Assembly (NCBI GenBank): GCA_031002005.1
Contig: JARYHS010006964.1
Span: 1,302,001-1,366,000 of the forward strand
Origin: Vandiemenella viatica
Lineage: Eukaryota; Arthropoda; Insecta; Orthoptera; Morabidae
DNA length: 64,000 nt
Direction of reading: 5' to 3'
Of the stretch, positions 1-11,215 are shown piece by piece. The first letter of the stretch is position 1. Each line of letters opens with the position of its first letter. Under the pieces are notes generated by a model. It was not told the DNA's origin, ran no database searches, and worked only from the letters and a program-made list of their open reading frames with translations. A program made the translations under genes and the position numbers.

Positions 1-699
1 TATTCCCGTATGTAATTTCCGATAGTCTGACAAGTGAAAACAGTACAAAATGTCTTCTGGGATCAATAGGGAAGAAACTTCGTGTCACGTGAGTGGGGAG
101 GAGGGGGGGATTAGAGACAAAAGCCTCCTCGGGCTACATTATGGGGGGGACTACGTGGTTTATGAATGATTCCTTATCAAGTAGAGTGTGAGAAAAAATT
201 GCACAAACACAAAACGAATAAGATTTAAAACACATTACGGAGTTAGGGGTTTTGTCAACTGTTGTTTCTTATAAGGTCATGAAATTTTTCACAAGAATTT
301 GTAAAATTATACTTCACATATAAAATGGTTTTCAAAGTGTTAACACTTAACTGTGATTTTTCTGATGTCCTCACTTTTTTACCGTAGAAGAAAAGTGTTC
401 AGTAGCAGCATTAGCTCCTGGTAAGGACAGCGCTATTACACAATACTTGGTGCGTTATTGTATGGAGCATGGTTTGTTTCGAAATGATGAAATGTTTCAA
501 ACCATTTGTTCTCTATTGTGTGACTTTTGCTGAAGACCACTGTTTAAGCATTTCCTTGTCAATTTTTTTTTTAATAATAATACTTCATAGATAATTTTCG
601 GAAATATTATTATACCCAAACATTTGGAGTAATATGATCGAATTATTTTTTTACATGATTCCAATTAATTTCTTGTTTTATTTTAATCGAACGAAAATG

Positions 700-2030
700 T
701 TTAATCTACAGTTAGTGTAGAATTTTTTAACGTGATTCACGATTTATTGAACCTTGTTCTTCTAGCTGGATTATACTATTACAGACAGTTAAAGGAAGAA
801 AATTATTTTCTAACCGCCCTTGACACTGAAATTTTAAATTATTAATTTCATTTGCTGCTTCAATTACCGAAATTTTGTCACCTTCAATGTTTTATAGTAG
901 GCCTACTCCGAAAAACGCTTGATTGTGTACTAACTCTAGCCAGATTTTTGAAGATTCTTTTTCAAAAGCTCTTCTAAAATTCTAGGATATTTATCCTCTG
1001 ATAGAATGTTGGATCTCAAAGGATCGAACATTTTCAAAATTTTTTCGACAGCTGGAAAAAGAGCTAACCTGCGTGTTTTACTGTATCCAAGTATTTTCTG
1101 GTAATCGACTTCCACAGTTTCACAAAATTCTTTAAGCATTTCAACGCCCACTATGTATTTATAGAAATAAGAATACTTATTTTAATACTAGTATATTCAA
1201 CATCTACAGGAAACAAGTCAGAAGCTGTTTCAGTGGCGCTATGTATTATTTACGCTGCACAACCAAGGCCAATAATGTTTTGATTAAGATATTTGTTTGC
1301 TTATAAAAATATTATTTGTACCTCTTCTCGCTTCTCCTCCAAAATTTGTTTTCATGTTGTCTGAACAGTATGCAATCATTTTATATTTTAAATTGTTGTT
1401 TCCAAAATATTAATAACAGAAATGAAAATTATTTCAGAAGTTTCACCGGGCAAAGAAACAAAATCTAAAATTATAATTTTTATTCCAATTTCCTAATAAA
1501 AAATCTAATAATGGTTGGAAATAACTTTGTATCCTTATGATTAGTTGCGTCAGAATACAAAGATACAAATTTATTTTTTTCTAGATATTTGTTTAGTTCT
1601 GAAAATGCATATGAGGAAAGCATAATGCACACAGTTGCAACGGATTTTGTTAAAGCACGGGAAAATCTTTAGTTGAATAACTTTTTGACAACTTGTGATG
1701 TACAGTCCATAGATCTCAAGGAATGATTGCGATTAATAGCATGAAAAGACATAAATCCTTCTCCTAATGCCTAATTTCTTTTCTTCGTCTCCAAGAGTTG
1801 TTTTTTTTTTTTTTTAATCGTGTTTTTTGGAGGAAGATGCAGCTGTATTTAAATATCTTTTATGTTTCTGTGTCTCGAAATGCTCTGAAATATCATTGTT
1901 CCCGACGTTCGAAATAGAAAATTCACCGATACGTTGGTCACATTTTACCATGTAATCGCTTTTGATTTTATTAGTGAAAGGAAATTCACTTCTTAGATTA
2001 TGTTGAATTTGATCTTCTTGTCTTACTCAT
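700..2030 (-). pseudogene. hAT-superfamily transposase pseudogene
   Basis: This is a broken DNA-transposon transposase read on the minus strand. From about 1,980 down to 1,820 a reading frame resembles the degenerate N-terminal zinc-finger segment of these proteins (FSISNVGNNDISEHFETQKH). From about 1,730 to 1,490 the frame continues as FVSLYSDATNHKDTKLFPTI, which matches the hAT catalytic block with its first aspartate (SDATNH). From 1,151 to 936 it reads EFCETVEVDYQKILGYSKTR followed by a region with LFPAVEKILKMFDPL, the usual middle of this family. Several stops and frame changes separate the blocks, and no terminal repeats were found, so it is a dead fragment. I am fairly sure of the superfamily, not of the subfamily. 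Confidence 0.7.
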
Positions 2031-3186
2031 TATGTTTAAAATCTAAAAGAAAAATTGTAATTTAAAATTATGTTATAAACTAGTGTAAGCTTATGACGTT
2101 TTTTTGCGTATTGTCACGGGCCTAGGATAGGTAGTTCCAGTTTTTAAAGTCAAATATTATGACAGGTTGATGTGTCTGTCTAAATACGAACTTGTCATAT
2201 AAAATCTCTTGAACTTGAAGAACTCTGAAGTATTAACAGGCGTATTAAACATGGACAGAGACGATCGCGCTATGCTATAATTGTTTCAGAGGTTGTGGCT
2301 GGTAGACTATAACTTGCTGAAGTACAACCCCGTGAATATATTTGATTCTAAAACTTTACTCTGCAAAATTTGAAGAATTTCTGTTTGAAGAGAGTGCGCA
2401 AGTACTTGGAAGGCATCACGTTGATTTTTATTGACGATGGACAAATGTTTATAATGTAATTTTTGGTCATAGTGTCTGTAAGGGTTAATACAGATTCCAG
2501 ATTATTTAACAGTTGAGCATCTCCGAATAAATGCATTGCCTGAATACTCGATTCAGTAACATATTTGGGGGAAAAAAATCGTAATGTATAAACTTTGGTC
2601 AAGCAACAACATTAGCAAAAGTTTTAATTGAGTTGAAACTTAGTCTAGGCTGGAATGACAGTTGGCATTCACAGTTACAGCAGACCATGGGTAATTTAAG
2701 CTTTTTTTAATATTGTATTCATTAGCGACTTGTTACTGAAAAGCAGTTCTATGTTTTTTCAGCAGTTTATCGATATTTTTTTAAGTACCTATGAAATGCC
2801 ACGAGAAACAAAATTAATTATTTTCGCAGTATGACCCTAATAATGCGCTACTCATCATTAAAAATGACTGATCATTAAATTCTATCTGTTATTTTCTAAC
2901 AATCTCTGGTTAATACAAACACAGTTACATTTTTATTGGGTTAGCTGTACTTTATCTGTGGCCACCTGAACTGCTACATGGCCAGGTGTTTGTGCGATCT
3001 GAGTTTAAAATTAATTTCCAAAGCTAAACATCAATACAGACTCGAGAATCCACTTACCTGAAGATGAGGCTACAGAGATCAATATGACGTACTGTATAAC
3101 TAAGATAACAACTTGGACGTGTAATACTTTAAAGTGTGCGTAAGTTAAACTTGATGCCAAGAGGAAGGTCCCGGTCCAGTCTCTAG
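2031..3186. other. AT-rich stretch without recognised gene
   Basis: Short open frames occur (for example 2,348-2,602 minus), but none resembles a known family, and base composition is like the surrounding non-coding DNA. No tandem repeat or RNA gene was seen. Confidence 0.5.
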
Positions 3187-3597
3187 CAGGGATGGCCTTG
3201 AACATTCTTCTGGCCCGCGAGATTCATCACACTTTTACAAAAAATACGTATTTTATAATGGCCGAAGAAGTGAAAACAAATGTATTGAAAAAAATACATT
3301 ATTTGTTCATCTAAATATTCCAAATTTAACTGTCGAAATTATGAGAAAAAATTATTCTTGCGAATATATGACAGATAATGCCTGCTTTGTTGATGAGTGC
3401 GCAGAGTAATTAAATTATACTTTGCGAACTCACGATGCGCGCGCATCCTGGAATGTGTAATGTAACAGGTTCCATGTTTCGCTCTTAAGTGACTTAATTT
3501 AAATCTAATATGGGGTTATATAACTTTAAACGCGGCCCGCGGAGTTGTGATGCATTTCCAAAGTGGCCCGCAAGATCATTTGGGTTGGGCACCCCTG
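3187..3597. mobile_element. Non-autonomous hAT-like element (MITE), 411 bp
   Basis: The left end begins CAGGGATGGCC and the right end, read inward, begins CAGGGGTGCCC. Both are followed within about 35 bases by a GCCCGCGAG or GCGGGCCAC block, as in hAT ends of the CAGGGGTG type. The element is flanked by CTCTAG on the left and CTCTAGAG on the right; hAT elements make 8-bp duplications, often nTCTAGAn, so the left copy seems to have lost two bases. The interior has no transposase. It is probably a deletion derivative of a hAT transposon. Confidence 0.65.
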
Positions 3598-3616
3598 CTC
3601 TAGAGCTATCCATAGA

Positions 3617-4035
3617 TTTTTTTTTTTTTGTCCTTTGTGCTTTACGACCCGTCAACGTCGAGGTGATTAGAGGCTAAAGACGACTGGAAACAATGAACGG
3701 TAACAGATGCGGCCGTTGTATTTTTGAAGGAACCATCCCGAAATTAGCCTGAATTCAATTCTAGACACAATGAAAAACTTGAATCTGGATGGCCGGACAG
3801 GGATTCGAACCCGCGTCCTCACGAACGCGAGACAAGAACGTTACCGCTCACCACCACGCTCGGCTATAGGCCGAGACATGTAATTATATTTCCGCCAGCT
3901 TCGATCCATGTTCCTTCCCTGTGTCTTTGATGGAGGAAAATGCATTCTAATTCTCTGCACGTCATACTGCCCAAATACTCACACACATAAAATTTGTAAC
4001 AAGAAGCTAAAGGAAAATGTACCAGACAGAAGCCA
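3617..4035 (-). mobile_element. tRNA-derived SINE plus shared 150-bp flank
   Basis: The minus strand carries a RNA polymerase III B box (GGTTCGAATCC, seen on the plus strand at about 3,801 as GGATTCGAACCC). The plus strand starts with poly-T at 3,617-3,631, which is the A-tail of a minus-strand SINE. The body shows the family signature: 'cgtcaacgtcgaggtgattagagg', then 'gaaggaaccatccc'. The next 150 bases (about 3,880-4,030) are also found, diverged, after the SINE at 6,700, so the two sites share more than the SINE. Confidence 0.7.
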
Positions 4036-4309
4036 GAGGAACAACGTGATAGAGCGTAAGGTACTACAATTAAACAAAAACCAGCACATAAGCTACTGGG
4101 CTTATTCTGTAAGGAATTCATTGAACATTATTTTTTGTCAGACCTCTTCGAAACATTTGCAATACGATAAAATTTTTCTCCCGTACTGATCAACAGAAAA
4201 ACTACATAAAAATAAATTTTAGATTCTCCAGGAATAATAGAAACATGCGTTGTCCGTATAGGATATTATTATTGACGGCACATATGTTCAAAGTCTAACC
4301 GTTATAGCC

Positions 4310-4562
4310 GACTTTTTTTTTTACTTACGCCTCGTCGACGTCGAGGTGATTAGAGGTGGGATGGGACTGGAGACAAGGAACGGAAAGGAATTCAACAATG
4401 CCCTTTTTGAAGGAAGCATCCCGGTATTCGCCTGGAGCGATTTGGGGAAACCATGGAAAACCCAAATCTGGATGCCCGGACGGGGATTCGAACCGGCGGC
4501 TTCCCGAATGCGAGGACAGAGCGTTAATCACTCACCCAATACGCTCCATTGTTATAACCGAG
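4310..4562 (-). mobile_element. tRNA-derived SINE with target-site duplication
   Basis: This minus-strand SINE is of the same family as the copies near 3.6, 6.7, 10.9 and 57.7 kb. Poly-T on the plus strand at 4,312-4,321 is its A-tail, and the B box appears as GGGATTCGAACC near 4,485. Flanks GTTATAGCCGA (about 4,302) and GTTATAACCGA (about 4,550) form an 11-bp target-site duplication with one mismatch, as expected for LINE-driven insertion. The 68-77 residue open frames across it (both strands) are SINE sequence, not genes. Confidence 0.8.
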
Positions 4563-5398
4563 ACCTCCTCGCTCCATAACTCAGCTTGACAATCACAAAA
4601 GAAACTAATTTTACTACACATGCCAGAATTGAGTTGGAAGCTACTAATGATAATGAACATTATACAGGATTTGCAGAGTAGAGGCTGTATGGCTGAACAT
4701 AGTTTGCTACTGAATTACGTGATGTATTTGTGAGCAGTAGTCGAGATTCTGCAGGCTCAGCAGACTGAAAGATCCACCGCAATGGCCTGAGGGAGGGGGG
4801 GGGGGGTGACGTTACACCCTCATCATGAGTTTCATCAAACAGCAGTATTAATGTCTTTCTTTTTGTATCACTTTAAAAGATGTACAGTATGACAAAAACA
4901 TTCAAACACACAGAAATAAAAAAAAATATTTTCAAGGTGATTCAGCATCTGTCATATACCATTTTTACTTTTAACCAGTAACAGATTTGAAATGAAACTT
5001 TACACTCTTCCATAATCGTCTCATTTTCTATGCGACTGCTATGTTCGGCATCGATACAGGAACCTTGCGTCTCGCTCTGAAAACACGTCAGAGGCACTGG
5101 ACACCTGAGCACCGCCTCCACGTTTTTTCTAACAGAAATTACAATGCTTCATTCGATGCAGAACTTCACGAACTGGATAATACGAATGTTTTGAAATTAC
5201 TTTATTTTGAAAATTATCGACGGTCATTGGCAGCAAAATACAAAGTTCCATCATTTGAAATTTTATAAGTAAACTTTTTTAATCAAAACTAATATATTTT
5301 ATTTGACAGATAATAATATGAAACAAATATTACACGCGCAACAAAAAAGACTTTTTTTCAAAAAACAAAATTTCATACCACTAGGAATTGTTTCTGGA
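4563..5398. other. Intergenic, one unrecognised 75-codon ORF
   Basis: A plus-strand open frame at 5,041-5,268 (start region MFGIDTGTLRLALK, later ASFDAELHELDNT) is longer than its neighbours but resembles no family I know, and I see no splice or regulatory context. A run of 14 G is at about 4,794. Otherwise nothing was recognised. Confidence 0.3.
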
Positions 5399-5413
5399 TG
5401 CTGAAACATTGCT

Positions 5414-5696
5414 TTTTTTTTCTTTTTTTTTTTTTTTACTATTTCATTCCTCCCAGCTGAAGGCTGGGAGGCGGGCTGCTGGAGAGTCGCGAAGACTCTT
5501 TTCAGCCAATCTACTCTACGGGGAGGGAAGGGGGATGGAAGGTCAGCCGTTGCCTTCTAGGGAACCATCCCAGCATTCGCCTATAGTGGTTGAGGAAAAC
5601 CACGGAAAACCTCAACCAGGATGACCGAACGAGGTTTGATCCTCGTCCTCCCGAATGATAGGTAGGAGGCCGAAAACGGCCTCCTCCCAGCTCGGT
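5414..5696 (-). mobile_element. SINE with perfect 15-bp target-site duplication and terminal hairpins
   Basis: The insertion is flanked by identical copies of TGCTGAAACATTGCT at 5,399-5,413 and 5,697-5,711. Poly-T at its left end marks a minus-strand A-tail. A degenerate B box lies near 5,632 (plus strand 'ggtttgatcc'), and the usual SINE body 'ggaaaaccacggaaaacc' precedes it. Two perfect 9-bp hairpins flank the body: CCTCCCAGC/GCTGGGAGG at 5,449-5,471 and AGGAGGCCG/CGGCCTCCT at 5,665-5,686. The second sits where the tRNA-like A-box region should be. The perfect duplication suggests a fairly recent insertion. Confidence 0.85.
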
Positions 5697-6296
5697 GCTG
5701 AAACATTGCTCCCCTGTGTTGGCGCTAGCAGTTGACTACCATGCCGGCCAGATAGCGCCACACACATGGCCAAGGAAGTGCTGCTAACTGCTGGAGCCGT
5801 AACCAACTAAATGCTGCCAGCGAAGTTGCACGGCGGAATTGCAAAATACAGCAATGACGCCTCTTCACTGCTTATAATTACAACTCCCAATAGAAAATCA
5901 CTTTCACTTCATTAATCTAGGTACTAGAAATTTTTCTAAAGTAAGTCTCTTATTTATCTAGTTAATGAACGGTCCATACGAATTTTCGTAAAATAAAATT
6001 AAATAATAACAACACCAGAGTGGTGGCTATAGTTTCCCTGTACAGGTCACTGATCACTGTATGTTACGAATGAGTTGTCGAACCTACAGTTTCGGAAATA
6101 AATGAAGAAACGCTACATCCCAAAGTGAAATCTCTTCGGCCGCGGCAAAGAAGGCGCTACGATGTGTCTCTGTGTGTGTTCGGCTCAATGTCAAATTGAA
6201 AATAAACAAAACATTACGATTCTACCAGTGTACTTGTCTCCTAGTCAAGTTAAATAACATTATGGATCATTTACGCCATTCATTATTATCACCGTA

Positions 6297-6695
6297 TTCA
6301 CTGATCAGCCAGAACATTATGACCACCTACCTACTGTCGCTATGCTGGCGATAGAAGCGTCACCTGACGAGGAAAGACTGCTAGTCAGACACACGCACGG
6401 TGCGTGTAGTATCAGTGAGCGTGCTATCCATGTTTAGAAATGGGAAGCCAGGCGAACAGTCAGAGTTTGACGGAGGGCAGATTGTGATAGCCCGGAGGCT
6501 CGGCACGACCATTTCGGAAACTGCACGACTTGTCGGGTATTCGAGGAGTGCTGTTGTGAGTGTCTTAAACTAGTGGCGAAAACAAGGTGAAACCACGTCC
6601 AAACGTCGAGGGGTTTGGCGACCACCTCTCATTACACATGTCGGCCGTCGAGGGCTGGGCAGAAAACCAACTGATCGTTAGAAGCCATTACCAGA
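6297..6695 (+). mobile_element. Tc1/mariner transposon 5' fragment
   Basis: The segment opens after a TA with CACTGATCAGCCAGAACATT, which I recognise as the terminal-repeat style of insect Tc1-like elements. Downstream, with one frame disturbance, it encodes a Tc1-type helix-turn-helix N-terminus: SERAIHV, then ARRLGTTISETARLVGYSRS, then a stop, then a second half with GVWRPPLITHVGRRGLGRKP. This is the paired DNA-binding domain that recognises the terminal repeats. The DDE catalytic part is absent because homology stops where a SINE begins near 6,700. It is a dead 5' remnant. Confidence 0.7.
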
Positions 6696-6699
6696 GCGA

Positions 6700-7090
6700 G
6701 ACAAAACTTTACGCCTCGTCGACGTCGATGTCACTAGCGACAGGGATGCACTGGGGGAAGGAATGCGAAGGAATTCGGACATGGTCATTTGAAAGGAGCC
6801 ATCGCGGAATTCACCTGAAGTGTGTTCTGGAAACCATGTAAAAGCGAACTCTGGATGGAGGGGCGGGAATTCGAAACCGCGTCTTCCCGACTACGAGGCC
6901 AGAGCGTTACCCACTCTCCCACACGCTCCATGCGAGGCGAAGAGCTGCAATTATGTTTCTGCCACTTTTGATCTTCGTTGTCTCCCTGTGTCTATGAGCG
7001 AGGCAAATGTATTCTAATTCTGTCCAGGTCACACTCTCCAAATATTTACACACATAAAATTTGCCACAAGAAACCTACGAAACACGTACC
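6700..7090 (-). mobile_element. tRNA-derived SINE plus shared 150-bp flank
   Basis: The SINE body 'cgcctcgtcgacgtcgatg' to the B box (GGAATTCGAAACC near 6,868) is diverged and lacks an obvious A-tail. It interrupts or abuts the Tc1 remnant. The segment 6,935-7,090 matches 3,870-4,030 (for example both contain 'cacacataaaattt'). Confidence 0.65.
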
Positions 7091-8200
7091 AGTTATGCTT
7101 CTCGTCATTAAAACGGAACCGATTCCTCTGCAACAATGAAAACATCAAAACATTTATCAAAATTCACTATTTTTATAAGGTAATGGTAAACGAGAAACCA
7201 GTAGAAAGTTCACATTATAAGCATTCATCACGTGTGTACATTTGTGAAGTTATTGAAGTGTATATATAAAGGTATTTTGGATGGAGGTATTAACGTTTAT
7301 AATATAAGGTAACGTAGTTCAAACAAATGCCTGTACACGCCTCCACAGACAGTTGAAGGTCACGTGGTTTACTGCCAGACTGCTTAAGGTCGCATTACTA
7401 CCTTTTCCCAAACTTTAAACCGTATCGGCGTTTCTAAAAAAAATCATCTTATGCTGAATTGGAACGTGTCTCTGTGCTTTGTTATTATCAATAGGGTTCG
7501 ATATAATCGAACAAGGTGGTGAGCTGGAATAACAAGCAGACAGTTGACTCATTCGCAGAGCCCGCCTCAGTACAATTCCTCCCGCTACTGAGCTTTTTTG
7601 TACGTTATTTGGCGCAGCGATATTATTCCAACCTAACTCCCAGCTAATACCTCGCCTGCTGCCTCAGACAGAACGAATGTTGCGCCAGGACCGCCAGTTT
7701 ACTGTGCAGTGTTTTTGTGTCACTACACGGTAAATATTTTTTAGAAATCCCGTATGGTTTGAAACTGATCCACCTGTATTATCGTCGAAAGCGCCTCTCT
7801 AATCCGTTCGCCGGGAAGTAACTTACTCTCAGAATTTAAAGAGTGATAGTATCGACGTATTAAGATAATAATTATTTTCGAGCGAGATATCTTTTTTATG
7901 TAAACTGCCTATTCGTGGGATACATGCATTAGCATTCAGACACTATTTTCATACTTATTGTTGGCATTTGACGAGTAACTCTTTCAGATAAGACCACAAC
8001 TATTTTTATCGTCTTGTCCATCCAAATCTGTAAAAGTTTTTAAATTACTCCCTTCAGCTGGAAGCTGAATTTCTCGCATTAGTGTCAATATATGTTAGTA
8101 CCTAAAAACAAAATAAACAGCCTGTCGTTAATTTGATGGTGTCGGTAGCATGGAGGAAGGAAATATATGGAGGAGAAGCGACGTTAAATCGGTGAAGCAG
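7091..8200. other. No recognised feature
   Basis: This is about 1.1 kb of mixed-composition sequence with no convincing gene, repeat or RNA. A slightly GC-richer patch lies at 7,520-7,720. Confidence 0.4.
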
Positions 8201-8424
8201 GCTCTAAACACTTGCGCATGCGCAGTGGTGGCAGCCGCGATATTGCGCTTCCAAACAAATGCGATGTTCACATTGTGTTTGATGCAGTGATTATTTCATT
8301 TTGTAATGTGTGTAAGTGTTTTATAATGCCATCTAGTGTTGCGTACAGTTGCACAAATAGGCCAGACAGAAAAAACCTGGAATATCATTTCATAAGGAAG
8401 TTGAATTCTTATTATCGTTGTTGA
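8200..8424 (+). pseudogene. Possible THAP zinc-finger N-terminus (remnant)
   Basis: From an ATG at 8,326 the frame reads MPSSVAYSCTNRPDRKNLEY followed by HF and a stop after 33 residues. THAP DNA-binding domains start with MPxxC, then AxxCxN about five residues on, followed by a basic stretch and a phenylalanine-rich segment. Here the first cysteine of the C2CH set is replaced by valine. This may be a decayed first exon of a THAP gene or of a THAP-bearing transposon. It is short and the call is tentative. Confidence 0.35.
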
Positions 8425-9145
8425 AGTGGGCGGTAGAAGTTGCAAACTTTGGAGCATGTCAATAAAAATTTAGTCATAGCTCTCAATGGGATGACTTTAT
8501 TCTCAAATTTTTGTTGGTGTAGTGTAGAAAATCAGCATACCTTGCTATTTTGCACATAATAGACTAGAATTACTTTTTAACGAGTGTTGAAAATGAGATT
8601 TAAGGGGGTGTGTTTTACATCGCGATTCAGTGAATTTAGTATTGCGCTTTCTTTCGTCACGTTTCAGTTTATACTGACAGTGTATGATGAAATTAAATGT
8701 GTTAAATTATGCTATGCAATCTAGGAATCTTGATGAAGCAAACGATGTTGTTACTGCAAATACAGTTTGCGATTCGAATACGCATGTGTGGGTATGTCTA
8801 CATAGTATGATTCTTCAGCGGCAATTTAATGGATATTGTTGTTAGGTCTAAATGCAGTCTGTACCAGAATGGTTTTGTTGTTCCATGAGGGACAAACAAT
8901 TTATCTATTACTGTTAGTAATTTCATGAGAAACAAGTTAGTGACAAAACGTATATCGTGTATCATGATGGAAACTACATCCACCCATTTCCAATTAAGCT
9001 TACAATGTATATGAACAAGATAACTATTTTTATTCTGGTCTATGCCGCATTTCAACCTAACCACAAGTGGTAGTAAAAAAACTTGAAATATCCATTCTGC
9101 GAGTCCACCATGTAATTCAATGTGGCTTTGGCAGAATTCATTTTT
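8425..9145. other. No recognised feature
   Basis: There is a minus-strand 88-codon open frame at 8,798-9,064 without recognisable domains; otherwise the stretch is unremarkable AT-rich DNA. Confidence 0.4.
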
Positions 9146-9149
9146 AGTC

Positions 9150-9560
9150 CAGGCCGCATATCAACCCAATCCCAGCATATCCCGAAAACTAAGCAAGATA
9201 TCGAAAAATTTTATTATTTATTTTCTATTTGTCCCGTCGTGTTATATAAGAATCGATCATTAAATTTGTCTTTTGCGTAATTTTTCTTCTGCATTTCAAC
9301 TCGACACCTCACATTTGATACAGTATATCTCGAGAACTAGGCAAGATATCGAAATTTTTTATTGTTTATTTGTTATTTGTCTCGTCTTTTTAAATAAGAA
9401 TCCGTCATGAAATTTGAATTTGACCAATTTTGTCTTCTGAATTTCAACCAAAACCATTTCACGTTTGAGACAGAATATCTCGAAAACTGAGCATGATATC
9501 AAAAAAATTTATTCTTAATTTTTTATTTGTCTCGTCGAGTTACATAATAATCCATCACCA
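9150..9560. repeat. Imperfect tandem repeat, period about 148 bp, almost three units
   Basis: The core 'aagcaagatatcg' begins at 9,191, 'aggcaagatatcg' at 9,339 and 'gagcatgatatc' at 9,489, giving periods of 148 and 150 bp. Each core is preceded by 'atatctcgaaaact'-like sequence and followed by 'tttattnnttattttttatttgtctcgtc'-like sequence and then 'taagaatccgtcat'. The units are substantially diverged from each other. This could be a small satellite array or the internal repeats of an unidentified transposon end. Confidence 0.75.
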
Positions 9561-9956
9561 GATTGTGGCGTCACGTTTATGCTAGAGTCCCCTTGAGGTT
9601 TTTGTACATATACCCCGTGTCTGTATGGGTATGGCCTAGACCCCCCCCCCCCCCCACTACTTCTCCGCCCGGCGTCATTTCAATGCGTGGTGAAGGTCTC
9701 TTGCGTCGTCTCCATATATTTCTTTCCGCCACGATTTAAACAACAAGAGATGGTACTTAGATTGCGGCAGCTGAAGGATACCTTCAGTGGCTCGATCTGG
9801 TCGGCGTAATAGTTAACTCTTAGTAGCAAGCAATTTCACCAGAATGATCATCATGTTGTTATATCATTACAGTAACAAAACATTCTAGGAAAACTTGCAA
9901 AAGCATGAGAGGACTAAAAAAAAAAAAACTGATCAGTTGAATAGTCTTTGAGTATT
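9561..9956. other. Unannotated stretch with a poly-C run
   Basis: A run of 14 C lies at about 9,642. No gene was seen. This is the last unique sequence before the left arm of the inverted duplication. Confidence 0.4.
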
Positions 9957-10459
9957 TATCAGTAACAGCTGATTACTCACTGGCCCTAATATATGTGTAA
10001 TTGTTTATTTTTGATTGTATTAACATTTATTGCAACGCACCTAAGATATAATTCATACTCAATTTATTACTTACTACTTTTCGCCCCGCTGAGAAACTAA
10101 TGCGTCTTCAGATATAAATTGTACCTCCATCATTTTGTTTTTAAAATAGTACTGGCAATTTATAGTGAATTAATTCATATGTATTGGTTGTAAGAACAGT
10201 ATTGGAGGTTGTCAAACAATTATATTTATTCTTGAAATTAAATTCTTTATAATTTTACAAACATCAAATAATGTCTTTATACCGAAGAAGAATGTTATAC
10301 AAAAAATGTGTTATGTAAAATACACCGACCATTTTATATGTACACGCCTAGGGAATTAATTGCAAGTAATGTTTCACTCTAAAAAGTATGACTAATAACA
10401 GAGATCACATTAACATTTTTGTTATTTTGTAGAAGTTGCAGTTAGAATGTATTGCAGCC

Positions 10460-10600
10460 TGGACCAGAAAGAAATTATTTTCTTGAGAGCCTTCGAAAAT
10501 TCTGTTCTGTGGAGTCCAAGTGTGCTAGTTATTTATAATAAAAACAAAACTCGAGATAGATAACTGGCAGAAATGTTGAACAGGGATGTAACCAGTGGGT
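10460..10600 (+). pseudogene. Possible MADF-domain remnant (left copy)
   Basis: The plus strand reads IIFLRAFENSVLWSPSVLV followed by IYNKNKTRDR and a stop, then LAEMLNRDV. This resembles the start of a MADF (Myb/SANT-like) domain, where FIEAVxxxPxLWDxxxxxYKxRxxxxxAWxEI is typical. The same segment with the same in-frame stop is present in the right arm (58,300-58,440, minus), so the decay predates the duplication. It is weak evidence for a short domain. Confidence 0.35.
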
Positions 10601-10973
10601 GCACAGCCTCTACACAGGACGCAGCACGGATACTGGCTGCTACTTCAGCTGGACGCCACAACTACATCGCTCGTTCAGGTTTATTAATGCACGAAGGTCG
10701 GGCAGTGATTGTTCCGCTAGTGTAAATCTAGATAAAAATTATCCTACACAAAAATACATTGAGGAAATACTTTGACTGTTGCACGTCGGTGGCTAGAGAA
10801 TGAATTCCTTCCTTGCCGGTAGCGAATATATTGAAAGACAATACAGGCCTCGAGAAAGACGTTATTACACGATGCTGTGTCGGGGTTCCGAGTGGTTGTT
10901 GTACTATTTGTGGACGTTGCGATTAGTGGACCTCAGGTGGAGTGTTTAACCTTCGTGATTTTAGGCCTCCTTA

Positions 10974-11212
10974 CCGAGCGTGGTGGGTGAACGGTTAACG
11001 TTCTGACTCTGTATTAGGGAGGACGAGGGTTCGAATCCCCGTCCGGGTATTCAGATTTGGGTTTTCCATGGTTTCCCAAAATCAATCCATGTGAATGCCA
11101 GGATGCTTGCTTCAAGAAGGCAATGGCCAAATTCCTACCCGTTCCTTGCCCCAATCCCATCCCGCCTCTAATGACCCCGTCGTCGACGAGGCATAAAGCC
11201 CAAGTAAAAAAA
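10974..11212 (+). mobile_element. tRNA-derived SINE (left-arm copy)
   Basis: This is the clearest full-length member of the family. The head reads 'ccgagcgtggtgggtgaacgg' (A-box region), then the B box GGTTCGAATCC at about 11,029, the body 'cagatttgggttttccatgg', and a poly-A tail at 11,198-11,210. The flanks TAGGCCTCCTTA (about 10,963) and TAGGCTCTTCTA (about 11,217) are a probable target-site duplication. It has an orthologue at the mirrored place in the right arm (57,717-57,958). A 118-codon open frame across it is SINE sequence. Confidence 0.85.
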
Positions 11213-11215
11213 AAA

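Noticed and set aside
3780..3870. tRNA genes suggested by GGTTCGAANCC boxes at 3.8, 4.5, 6.9, 11.0, 50.8 and 57.9 kb
   Set aside because: The B boxes sit in SINE bodies with A-tails and target-site duplications; no cloverleaf with acceptor stem and anticodon arm could be drawn.
5041..5268. 75-codon open frame as a gene
   Set aside because: No known domain, no homologous copy in the window and no supporting signals; left as an unrecognised ORF in the region entry.
9150..9560. CRISPR-like array
   Set aside because: Only three diverged 148-bp units without short identical repeats or spacers, in a eukaryotic genome.
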